Source of the DNA: Methanospirillum hungatei
GTDB lineage: Archaea > Halobacteriota > Methanomicrobia > Methanomicrobiales > Methanospirillaceae
Assembly: GCF_020216685.1 (NCBI RefSeq)
Contig: NZ_JAIWNS010000157.1
Span: 1-12,386 of the forward strand
Direction of reading: 5' to 3'
DNA: 12,386 bases
In this document: positions 1-6,324 of the stretch, piece by piece
Numbering within the stretch: position 1 is the first letter of the stretch
Layout: each line of letters opens with the position of its first letter
Notes under the pieces: generated by a model
The model's input: only the letters and a program-made list of their open reading frames with translations
Database searches by the model: none
Told to the model about the DNA's origin: nothing
Made by a program: the position numbers and the translations under genes

Positions 1-20
1 AGTAGAAAATTGATATTGAT

Positions 21-215
21 TTGGTATTTTCGTATGAGAATTGCCGGTTATCTGCATTATTGATACGATCGATATCATTGACCTATGATCTTGCTGACCC
101 GGTGCAATGGGAACTGTGGATAGAGGAGCTGAGAGGAATTATGCATGATATGTATGAGAGAGCTTCCCACTATGCACGAGTGGATACATCAATTCAGGTT
201 CAGATCTATGTATGA
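21..215 (+). pseudogene. Doubtful short reading frame, possibly the 3' remnant of a lost gene
   Basis: I do not recognise this product. An in-frame stop sits at 3-5, so the frame cannot continue into DNA before the window, and the only early start is TTG at 21 with no Shine-Dalgarno sequence. The last 40 residues (from LADPVQWELW to the end IQVQIYV) have a composition like a folded protein, rich in charged and aromatic residues. The first 20 look random. It is the only plus-strand candidate beside an otherwise minus-strand gene set. It could be the tail of a decayed gene or simple chance. Bases 1-265 hold nothing else I can support. Confidence 0.2.
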
Positions 216-242
216 CATGAAATCCTATTGACCACGATTAAC

Positions 243-262
243 CCAAAAAATATTTTAAACTT
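243..262 (-). terminator. Putative T-rich terminator after the RidA-family gene
   Basis: Immediately after the TAA stop, the transcribed-sense strand carries a T6 run at 250-245 within an A/T-rich stretch. Archaeal RNA polymerase often terminates at such U tracts without a strong hairpin, and no stem-loop is visible here. This is an assignment from base composition and position only. Confidence 0.4.
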
Positions 263-265
263 TTT

Positions 266-745
266 TTACTTTTTTTCCGCTATCATCTCAATCTCTACCA
301 GTGCCCCTTTCGGCAGACTTGCTACCCCGACCGTCGATCGTGATGGGGTTGCATTTCCCATATAGCCTGAATATATCTCATTCACCGTCGGGAAGTCAGA
401 GATATTCGTCAGGTAGATATGAGTATTAACAACATCATCAAAATTCAGCCCGGATACCTCCAGAATTTCCCGGAGATTTTTCATGACCTGGTGAGTCTGA
501 TCCCCTATTGTATCCCTAAGAACTCCGGTCTGTGGATCAATCCCAATCTGACCAGAGGTATATACATAATCATTCACGGCAACCCCCTGACTGTACGGCC
601 CGATTGGTTTTGGAGCCTTATCTGTGTAGATGATTTCCTTGTGTGAACTATTGACCAGCACCATAATCAGACTCATGAGGACCATTCCCAGGATAATACA
701 TACAATTGCAAGCAGGATGGCGTTTTTATCTTTTTTTAGATCCAT
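266..745 (-). CDS. Membrane-anchored RidA-family (YjgF/YER057c/UK114) protein
   Basis: This is a 159-residue protein with a complete RidA domain at about residues 37-159. Family members usually form trimers; RidA proper hydrolyses reactive enamine/imine intermediates made by PLP enzymes. Visible family landmarks are IGPYSQG (48-54, with Tyr51), TSGQIG (63-68), the PSRSTV arginine (Arg136, equivalent to E. coli RidA Arg105) and Glu151 (equivalent to Glu120). The active-site set therefore looks intact. Unusually, residues 9-31 form a hydrophobic helix preceded by the lysine-rich start MDLKKDK. By the positive-inside rule this predicts a signal anchor with the RidA domain outside the membrane. 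Most RidA proteins are about 125-130 residues, soluble and cytosolic. I chose ATG at 745 because the open frame upstream offers only TTG (829) or GTG starts. No good Shine-Dalgarno is seen, and 195 bases separate it from the gene fragment upstream. Confidence 0.88.
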   Translation of the reverse strand: MDLKKDKNAILLAIVCIILGMVLMSLIMVLVNSSHKEIIYTDKAPKPIGPYSQGVAVNDYVYTSGQIGIDPQTGVLRDTIGDQTHQVMKNLREILEVSGLNFDDVVNTHIYLTNISDFPTVNEIYSGYMGNATPSRSTVGVASLPKGALVEIEMIAEKK

Positions 746-867
746 AAAGAATGTCACATTTCTTCCATTTAATTGATGCTCTGTCACTATCAAACCAGGG
801 AAAAATGAAGTCGGTGTCCGGGTATGCAAATTCCATCAATACACAGAAAAGTGTGGGTGAAGCGATG

Positions 868-880
868 TTTAAAAAAATAC
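868..880 (-). promoter_or_regulatory. T7/AAAC element: weak TATA box for the RidA gene, or terminator of the ABC operon
   Basis: Read on the minus strand, this A/T block is GTATTTTTTTAAA. It lies about 65 bases beyond the end of the truncated fragment at 941 and about 125 bases before the RidA ATG. It could act as a TATA-like element, giving a leader near 100 bases, or as a U-tract terminator for the ABC operon, or both. The sequence alone does not decide. The rest of 746-940 shows only a 4-bp stem near 841-854 and no clear gene. Confidence 0.3.
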
Positions 881-940
881 CAAATGAAATCTAGCCAAAT
901 TGCAGAAGAGCGATGATAGAAGACCACTGATGAAAGAAGC

Positions 941-1261
941 CTAATGTGATAGCTCCACGACAGCCAAATAAAAATTCAGGGATAAATCCATGTCTGTATG
1001 CTCGGCAAGAAGCTTTACCAATTCTATGCTTTTTCCCCGAACCCCGCCAGTCCGGTCAAGATATGCATATGACGGATCTATCTCGGTATATATCGTCAGA
1101 ATTTTAGATTGATTCGCCATTTGTTCTGTTTTGTATGGACTTTGCGGAATGAGAACGCAATAAACGATACAGAGAATAAGGAGAACTAGGAAAGCAATCA
1201 AAGAGATGACCCGGCGAGAGGGGAGATAAAATACAGGATGTCCTCTATCCTGAGCTGACAT
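941..1261 (-). pseudogene. Truncated membrane-anchored family-3 solute-binding domain
   Basis: The 106-residue product has a cytoplasmic start, a transmembrane helix at about 18-37, and then a segment (53-95) resembling the first part of a bacterial extracellular solute-binding protein family 3 domain. That segment starts with KILTIYTEIDPSYAYLD and continues GGVRGKSIELVKLLAEHT, the typical first strand, turn and helix. A complete domain needs roughly 220 residues, so about 180 are missing, and the last dozen (NFYLAVVELSH) no longer resemble the family. The start overlaps the ABC ATPase gene by 17 bases and has a strong Shine-Dalgarno, so the 5' end is still equipped for coupled translation. 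The parent could have been a binding protein or a sensor kinase with such an extracellular domain. I read it as a gene that lost its 3' part, though a functional micro-protein cannot be excluded. Confidence 0.6.
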
Positions 1262-1994
1262 ACCCGGTAACCTCCCTGACTAGGTGTATCATTTCAGGTT
1301 CTGCCAAATCCCGTGGCCGTGGAGAAGATACCTCTATCTCCTTTCTGACAGATGACGGCCGTTTTGAGAGGATAATAATTCTATCCCCCAGATATACAGC
1401 TTCTTCAGGATTGTGGGTCACGATGAAAAATGTCGTGCCAAGGGTATCCCGTATCCGGATGACTTCATCCTGCAGTTCATGCCGGGAAAACGGATCGAGT
1501 GCACTGAATGGTTCATCCATAAGGAGGATCTCAGGCTCTATGGCAAGAGCACGGGCAACCGCTACCCGTTGTTTCATTCCACCGGATAACTGGTGGGGAA
1601 GAACGTTCGCAAACTCTTCCATGTGCACAAGAGAGAGCAGGTCATGTACCTTTTGTGCAATCTGCTTTTGCGGGATCTTCCGAACTTTCATCCGGAGGCC
1701 ATACGCAATATTGTCATATACAGACAGCCAGGGAAAAAGGCCATGTTCCTGGAATACCATGGCGGTGTGAACAGGATCAAAAACATCTCCATCACTCCCG
1801 CAGATCGTGCCGGAATCAGAAGATTCAAGACCGGACAGGATTCGAAGGACGGTGGATTTCCCACACCCGGACGGACCCATCAGACAGACAATCTCTCCCT
1901 TATGAATAACACAGGAGATGTCTGATAATGCCTGAAATTCTGCCTGATCATCACAGAATCGTTTCGATATCCCCTTCAGAACCAGAACCTGCAT
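1245..1994 (-). CDS. ABC transporter ATP-binding protein, nitrate/sulfonate/taurine type (SsuB/TauB/NrtD-like)
   Basis: This 249-residue cytoplasmic ATPase powers the importer whose permease and binding protein lie just upstream. All nucleotide-binding motifs are visible: Walker A GPSGCGKST (40-48), Q-loop Gln82 in VFQEHGLFPW, signature LSGGMKQR (136-143), Walker B LLMDEP (157-162), D-loop SALD (164-167) and H-loop His194 in VTHNPEEA. The glutamine-loop context and the DEPFSALDPFSR stretch are characteristic of the SsuB/TauB/NrtD group, and the length matches that group. The ATG overlaps the permease stop codon by one base (TAATG), so translation is probably coupled. The transported substrate cannot be read from the ATPase. 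The 3' end overlaps the start of a truncated solute-binding fragment. Confidence 0.95.
   Translation of the reverse strand: MQVLVLKGISKRFCDDQAEFQALSDISCVIHKGEIVCLMGPSGCGKSTVLRILSGLESSDSGTICGSDGDVFDPVHTAMVFQEHGLFPWLSVYDNIAYGLRMKVRKIPQKQIAQKVHDLLSLVHMEEFANVLPHQLSGGMKQRVAVARALAIEPEILLMDEPFSALDPFSRHELQDEVIRIRDTLGTTFFIVTHNPEEAVYLGDRIIILSKRPSSVRKEIEVSSPRPRDLAEPEMIHLVREVTGYVSSG
1269..1276 (-). promoter_or_regulatory. Shine-Dalgarno GGGAGGTT for the truncated fragment
   Basis: On the minus strand GGGAGGTT precedes the ATG at 1261 with a 7-base spacer. It lies inside the last codons of the ABC ATPase gene (the Arg-Glu-Val region near its C terminus). It is the strongest ribosome-binding site in the window. 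It supports the ATG choice for the fragment and suggests translational coupling to the ATPase. Confidence 0.7.
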
Positions 1995-2764
1995 TACTCT
2001 TTCCCCTGCCAGCCAAAGAGCCTTGTCTGTCCGATTCTGAAGATGGAATCAGATACAATCCCGATCACCCCGATAACAATCATACCGGCAACGATGACCT
2101 GAATCTGCCCCAGATTATACGCAAACATGATCAGATAGCCAAGCCCGGCACTTGTTCCGGGGAGCATTTCAGCCGCAACAAGACACATCCATGCAACACC
2201 AAACGCCAGCCGAAGCCCGGTCCAGATGGATGGCAATGCACCCGGAATTACCACGGTTTTAAATTTTTCAAGGGTGGTGGCACCAAGGGTCTGTGCAACC
2301 TCCAGCCACCGTATTCTGATGCTCCTCATCCCTTCGATGGTGCTGATAAAGACGGGAAAAAAGGAACCGATAAATATGATAAAGAGAAGAGAGCCAAACC
2401 CTATCTTAAACCATGCAATTGCAAGCGGCATCCAGGCAATCGGAGGAACAGGCCGTAAGATCTGAATGATGGGGTTTACATAATCCTCTGCTGATTTAGA
2501 CCACCCGCACAAGAGACCAAGCGGCACGGCAATGAAAACGGCCAGAAGAAAGCCGTATAAAACTCGCTGAAGACTGATTAGACTATTCTGAAAGAGTGAA
2601 GCCCCACCAAATAATGGCTCAGCAGGATGAATAAGAACCGGAATAATCGTCTCCCAGCCGGGCAGAATGAAACTGTTTTGAATATACATCGAGAGAGACT
2701 GCCAGATGACAATAATAAATACCGGAATGGCAAATCCCTTGAGAATAGGAAGAACCCGTTTCAT
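1994..2764 (-). CDS. ABC transporter permease, nitrate/sulfonate/taurine type (SsuC/TauC-like)
   Basis: This is a 256-residue integral membrane protein of the BPD_transp_1 family, the expected length for SsuC/TauC permeases. It has about six hydrophobic helices, the first at about 9-27. The family segment ILRPVPPIAWMPLAIAWF is followed by a cytoplasmic EAA-type coupling loop, VAQTLGATTLEKFKTVVIPG, which would contact the ATPase encoded next. The start ATG overlaps the stop codon of the binding-protein gene (ATGA), and GGAG lies four bases upstream of it. The order binding protein, permease, ATPase with these overlaps makes one operon. No defects are seen. The substrate is unknown; sulfonates, nitrate, bicarbonate and pyrimidine precursors are all carried by relatives. 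Confidence 0.94.
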   Translation of the reverse strand: MKRVLPILKGFAIPVFIIVIWQSLSMYIQNSFILPGWETIIPVLIHPAEPLFGGASLFQNSLISLQRVLYGFLLAVFIAVPLGLLCGWSKSAEDYVNPIIQILRPVPPIAWMPLAIAWFKIGFGSLLFIIFIGSFFPVFISTIEGMRSIRIRWLEVAQTLGATTLEKFKTVVIPGALPSIWTGLRLAFGVAWMCLVAAEMLPGTSAGLGYLIMFAYNLGQIQVIVAGMIVIGVIGIVSDSIFRIGQTRLFGWQGKE

Positions 2765-3975
2765 AGTGCTCCAAATGTAGGAAGTCCGTATAGGGAGATT
2801 TGTACTCCCTCATATTCAAATGCTTCCCGCATCATCTCTTCCTGAATTGAGCTTTGGGGTACAGCAATAATGAGCGGCCTGCCGGAAGATGAGCGGCTTT
2901 TCACCCATACAATGAATGAATCCCAGTCAGTGCAGGGAGCAGAGTCATCAACCACAAGGCCTGATCCCCCTGCATTAATAGAATGAATAATAGCAGCTGG
3001 ATTGCCCATGGAAATCTGCATAAGTGATGGAACACTCCCGATATATGCAACATCAATTGCATTCTGTCCAAGACCGGTCATCACTCCTCCTCCCACCTGA
3101 CCGGGGAGTAATCGTATTCTGGTAATCGTACTATTTTGGACACGCAGCTGGCATTCGGTCGGCCGTCCAGACATATGAGAATCAGGAACAAGACAAAACC
3201 CGTACCGGTCACATATCTTCTCATACCCCATAATCGAAACATACAGGGGAGCATAGAGGTCAGCGGAAGGGAGATACCCGATTCTGACATATGGAGGGAT
3301 GTGCGATAACTCCGGTTCTGAACCAGTAAGGAGTTCCAGGGCACGAGTATAAACCGTCACATTCTCCCTGGATGAAGGAGATTTTAGAGTCATTTCATAG
3401 TCATACAAAGACTGCTGTAGGTATCCAGGGTCTGGAAGACGTGCCTTATCCGTGAAATTAATATGAGGAAATGCATTTTTCTCTAATTCAATAGGATTCA
3501 GAGTAAGACCTGCAGACCTGATCGGATGTGAGCCATACACCCAGCCGGCAGTAATATTCATGGCCTCATCCGGGTCCTCATGAATTCTCTGTATCCCGGC
3601 AATGGTGATCGCAGATAAAAGGGATGCAATTTCAGGGTATTCAGTTATGAAAGAATTTCGCATGACAAGAACATTACACGCGGTATTCTCCCATTTCCTG
3701 TCCGGAGGGATATCAGCATCCCTGGCGATAACTTTTCCTATACCTCCGAGGTCAGCGGTTGATACGACCGACTCCCACACAAAAAAAGCATCAACCTGAC
3801 TGGTATTCAGAAGCTGGGGCATAATTCCTGATGTTGCATAGACGAACTGAACCTCAGGCTCAGTAGATATACTACTCACATCGACGCCGGATAAAAATAC
3901 ATACCCAAGTACAAGAGAGAACAGGATGAGGAAACAGATCAGAGGAAGATACCAGATTCTCATTTCAAGTCCCAT
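2761..3975 (-). CDS. ABC substrate-binding protein (NMT1/SsuA-like) with its two halves in swapped order
   Basis: The 404-residue protein has an N-terminal membrane anchor or uncleaved signal (about 7-29) without a lipobox cysteine. Residues 41-215 resemble what is normally the C-terminal half of an NMT1/SsuA-type binding protein: SQVDAFFVWESVVSTA (59-74), GKVIARDADI, NVLVMRNSFITEYPEIASLL (101-120) and a helical tail. Residues 229-404 resemble the normal N-terminal half: VRIGYLPSADLYAPLYV (230-246), IDVAYIGSVPSL (307-318), GGSGLVV (336-342), and IAVPQSSIQEEMM (370-382) before EGVQ. The chain ends in VQISLYGLPTFGAL, a segment that should lead into a QVDAFF-like part and resembles residues 42-56. 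So it looks circularly permuted. The normal half also has extra sequence near 255-290 with cysteines 255, 261 and 275. The start is uncertain: ATG at 3975 has GGAG only 3 bases away, while ATG at 3963 would fit a leaderless transcript. It is first in the ABC operon and its substrate is unknown. Confidence 0.85.
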   Translation of the reverse strand: MGLEMRIWYLPLICFLILFSLVLGYVFLSGVDVSSISTEPEVQFVYATSGIMPQLLNTSQVDAFFVWESVVSTADLGGIGKVIARDADIPPDRKWENTACNVLVMRNSFITEYPEIASLLSAITIAGIQRIHEDPDEAMNITAGWVYGSHPIRSAGLTLNPIELEKNAFPHINFTDKARLPDPGYLQQSLYDYEMTLKSPSSRENVTVYTRALELLTGSEPELSHIPPYVRIGYLPSADLYAPLYVSIMGYEKICDRYGFCLVPDSHMSGRPTECQLRVQNSTITRIRLLPGQVGGGVMTGLGQNAIDVAYIGSVPSLMQISMGNPAAIIHSINAGGSGLVVDDSAPCTDWDSFIVWVKSRSSSGRPLIIAVPQSSIQEEMMREAFEYEGVQISLYGLPTFGAL

Positions 3976-3986
3976 GGTCTCCAGCC

Positions 3987-3994
3987 ATATATAT
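3987..3994 (-). promoter_or_regulatory. TATA box candidate for the ABC operon
   Basis: An ATATATAT run is centred about 27 bases upstream of the in-frame ATG at 3963. In archaea that spacing would place transcription start on or beside this codon, giving a leaderless mRNA. A second TATA-like core lies inside the palindrome at 3997-4014 and would instead start transcription near 3979, just before the ATG at 3975. Which is used is not decided by the sequence. Confidence 0.5.
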
Positions 3995-3996
3995 CA

Positions 3997-4014
3997 ATAC
4001 TCGTATATGAGTAT
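3997..4014. promoter_or_regulatory. Near-perfect 18-bp palindrome, probable operator of the ABC operon
   Basis: The plus-strand sequence ATACTCGTATATGAGTAT matches its own reverse complement at 16 of 18 positions, with arms ATACTC/GAGTAT around a TATA core. It lies in the 71-base gap between the S9 peptidase gene and the binding-protein gene, directly upstream of, and possibly overlapping, the promoter. The symmetry, length and position fit the site of a dimeric helix-turn-helix regulator that blocks or helps TBP/TFB binding. No regulator gene is seen in the window, so the protein that binds is unknown. Confidence 0.55.
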
Positions 4015-4030
4015 CAACCAGGCCCCCTCC

Positions 4031-4045
4031 GATAATAAAAGAGAG
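4031..4045 (-). terminator. Pyrimidine-tract terminator after the S9 peptidase gene
   Basis: Just after the TGA stop at 4047-4049 the sense strand reads CTCTCTTTTATTATC. The same CTCTCTTTT core follows the stop of the subtilase gene near 10910. No hairpin is present. A U-rich or pyrimidine-rich 3' end is the usual archaeal termination signal, and it would separate the peptidase from the ABC operon. Confidence 0.45.
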
Positions 4046-4046
4046 G

Positions 4047-6083
4047 TCAGGAGAGCCCAAGACCATGAGAAAGCCATGCAATCTCTTCACTCACCTTTCT
4101 CAGCTGATTCGGATACGTCTTCATATGATGAGGTTGATCCTGAAAGAGAATCATCCGGACATCGGCCTTGCTTGCCATCTTATACGCCCGGTAGGTGGAG
4201 AGAGCACTTGCCGGAGCAACCGCATTATCCTCTGTTCCCTGAAGCATAAGAAGAGGAGTCTGTACCTGCTCTGCTTTATACACACCCATGAACGGAATAT
4301 AATATTCCGGATTCTCAAAGGGGGTGTACTCATAATACATCAGGTTCATCACGATTCCATTCGTATTTGAGACCTGTGAGTTCTCATCTGCAAATCCTGC
4401 ACCAGCAACCGCCACCTTCAGCGATGGATCACGGGTAATCCAATAGAGAGTTAGAACACCTCCATTAGACCATCCGGTTACACCAATCCGGTTCTTATCA
4501 ATTATCCCTTGTAAAGAGAGATATTCAATTCCTTTCATGAAATCTTCTATCGGGAGATCGTAGTAATGACCACCCTCAATGGACTGTGCAAACTCAAAGC
4601 CCCAGTTACTACTACCATGGTAATTGACCGACAGGGTTATTGCTCCCCGGTCGGTGATCAGATGGTACGGAAACTCCCATGTATCACGCCAACTATCAAA
4701 ATCAGTATACGTGGGACCTCCATGGATGACGAAGACAAGCGGATACGGTGTTCCCGGCGTGTAACCCGGAGGATACCTGAGAATACCCTGAACTGTATCA
4801 CCCTTTGCACCGGTCCATTCAATAACCTCTGAGGTTCCAAGTGGTTTCTTCAGAAAGTCTTCATTCATGTTTGTCAGTCTTTTCGGATTTCGTATCTCCC
4901 CTGATATCACATCTGCAGCATAGATCTGTGGCGGTACTGATGCTGTATTATAATTATACAAGATCCGTGAACCATCTCTGCTCGTTTCGAGGGCAAAGAT
5001 GTTTTCCTGATGTTCACCGGAAAGCAGCGTCATTCTCCAGCCGGTATCAGTCATCTCATAGCGTGCCAGCTGTGGATTTGTCCCGTTTGCGAGGAGGACA
5101 TACACCCCTCCGTCAAACGGCGTCATCTCTACATCATCATTGAAGAGATCTTTATGCATTTTTTTCTCCCATTGGAGAGGAATTTCTTCCAATGTCCGTG
5201 TTGCAGGAGAATACACCACGATATCACTCGCATATGAAACAGGATATCGAAGACCGCCATTCAGATTTCGTCCGATATAGACCATTGAGTTATCCGGAGA
5301 CCAGGCAAACTCATTCTCATCCTGGTATCCCTCAATACGGGTCATCACCTTATCGAGAGTGCCTGTCGTCGTGTCTAGCACAAAATAGCTAAATGATGGG
5401 TTCTCTGTCCAGACTTCAGGATAGACGGACGATTTATACGCGACATACCTCCCGTCAGGTGACGGATGATAGGCATAGATAACATCAGTATTGGATGTCA
5501 GTTCTGTTACTGCCCCACTCCTGATATCATAGGACTTTAAAATCACCATGTCAGGAATCTCATCCATGATGATGACATCGCCAGGCCGGGTATCCTCCGG
5601 TGTATCCGGAGAAGCTCCTGTATATACCAGGGAATGATCTCCAAACCATGCAAAACCGGAGAGGAGTTCATCAGATACACCATCTTTCTTCTCCCGCTGC
5701 ATCGTGGAGAGATTAAGGAGAGTTAATGTCTCAATCCCGCCATTCCGGGGCATTGATACATAGGCAAGGACCTGCTGTATTGGCGATAATGCCCATACCG
5801 TAACCGATTCATCAGGACCAGTGAGGGCAACCTCTTTTCTGGTTGATGTATTCACCATCATCAGAGTCCCGTTATTAGCCGGCGGTAGGAGATCATCACC
5901 GGTGGTCCGCAGATACACGATATTTTCTTCATCAGACGATAATGAAAACTGATGAAGATAGTCCATCTTCAGGATATCATCATAGTCGAGATTTCCAGAA
6001 TTTTCAGCAGAAGCAGCCGGGAATATCACCGTTCCACAGCTGATAATTGTCATCAGGATAAAAATTACATTCAGTCTGGACAT
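4047..6083 (-). CDS. Exported S9 family (prolyl oligopeptidase-like) serine peptidase
   Basis: The protein has 678 residues. It begins with a signal peptide (MSRLNVIFILMT start, hydrophobic to about residue 22, likely cleavage after PAASA at 26), so it acts outside the membrane. The N-terminal half carries beta-propeller-like repeats with the PD40 pattern (for example SPDGRYVAYKSS, WSPDNSMVYIGRN, SRDGSRILYNY), which in this family screen access to the active site. The C-terminal alpha/beta hydrolase domain has the nucleophile in GWSNGG (Ser539), an acid in LQGTEDNAV (Asp619) and a histidine in QPHHMKTY (652 or 653). The catalytic triad therefore looks complete. S9 enzymes hydrolyse short peptides, acylaminoacyl peptides or dipeptides; the exact specificity is not visible. 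I chose ATG at 6083 because TGAGGT lies seven bases upstream and it gives a clean signal peptide. The longer frame begins only with GTG. It is probably transcribed alone. Confidence 0.92.
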   Translation of the reverse strand: MSRLNVIFILMTIISCGTVIFPAASAENSGNLDYDDILKMDYLHQFSLSSDEENIVYLRTTGDDLLPPANNGTLMMVNTSTRKEVALTGPDESVTVWALSPIQQVLAYVSMPRNGGIETLTLLNLSTMQREKKDGVSDELLSGFAWFGDHSLVYTGASPDTPEDTRPGDVIIMDEIPDMVILKSYDIRSGAVTELTSNTDVIYAYHPSPDGRYVAYKSSVYPEVWTENPSFSYFVLDTTTGTLDKVMTRIEGYQDENEFAWSPDNSMVYIGRNLNGGLRYPVSYASDIVVYSPATRTLEEIPLQWEKKMHKDLFNDDVEMTPFDGGVYVLLANGTNPQLARYEMTDTGWRMTLLSGEHQENIFALETSRDGSRILYNYNTASVPPQIYAADVISGEIRNPKRLTNMNEDFLKKPLGTSEVIEWTGAKGDTVQGILRYPPGYTPGTPYPLVFVIHGGPTYTDFDSWRDTWEFPYHLITDRGAITLSVNYHGSSNWGFEFAQSIEGGHYYDLPIEDFMKGIEYLSLQGIIDKNRIGVTGWSNGGVLTLYWITRDPSLKVAVAGAGFADENSQVSNTNGIVMNLMYYEYTPFENPEYYIPFMGVYKAEQVQTPLLMLQGTEDNAVAPASALSTYRAYKMASKADVRMILFQDQPHHMKTYPNQLRKVSEEIAWLSHGLGLS

Positions 6084-6160
6084 GCCATACACCTCAGTAT
6101 GCAATAATGCGATACGTTCCACCCACCCTCTTATTGAGTGATAAATTACTACTCCATCAT

Positions 6161-6180
6161 GGTATCATTTATAAGTATCG
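6161..6180 (-). promoter_or_regulatory. Promoter of the S9 peptidase gene, TATA box flanked by GATAC direct repeats
   Basis: On the minus strand the sequence is CGATACTTATAAATGATACC. TTATAAAT (6174-6167) is a good archaeal TATA box, placing transcription start near 6144 and leaving a leader of about 60 bases with a Shine-Dalgarno (TGAGGT, 6096-6091). The box is flanked on both sides by GATAC in the same orientation, 13 bases apart. A weaker A/T element (AATTTATCA, near 6143) is an alternative. The remainder of the 6084-6324 gap shows nothing definite. Confidence 0.55.
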
Positions 6181-6324
6181 TGGGAAAGGGATCTCATGTT
6201 TGAAGGCCCCATCACCATATTCGGTTTATCTCTCACGGGAATATGAAATAATAGAGATATCGAGAATTAAGCCGTTGAATAAAGAGTGGTTCAGTTCAGA
6301 AGAGGAATGGAATATGATTAGAAA

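Noticed and set aside
61..77. Inverted repeat TGATA-CGATCGA-TATCA
   Set aside because: Arms are only 5 bp and there is no promoter or gene that it could serve; chance is the likelier cause.
746..829. N-terminal extension of the RidA-family protein to a TTG start
   Set aside because: The extension puts 28 unremarkable residues before the lysine-rich signal anchor, and the start has no ribosome-binding site. ATG at 745 is the simpler choice.
860..975. Frameshift rescue of the truncated solute-binding fragment
   Set aside because: Reading the next frame past 970 gives only about 30 codons (EFLFGCRGAITLGFF...) that do not resemble the continuation of a family-3 binding domain, so a single frameshift does not explain the loss.
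1928..2458. Long plus-strand reading frame (176 codons) opposite the ABC permease
   Set aside because: It is antisense to a clear permease gene; the product is rich in Pro, Lys and Asp with no recognisable pattern, which is typical of the shadow frame of a hydrophobic protein.
6084..6122. Thirteen-residue extension of the S9 peptidase to a GTG start
   Set aside because: It would bury the signal peptide behind extra residues, whereas ATG at 6083 has TGAGGT seven bases upstream.
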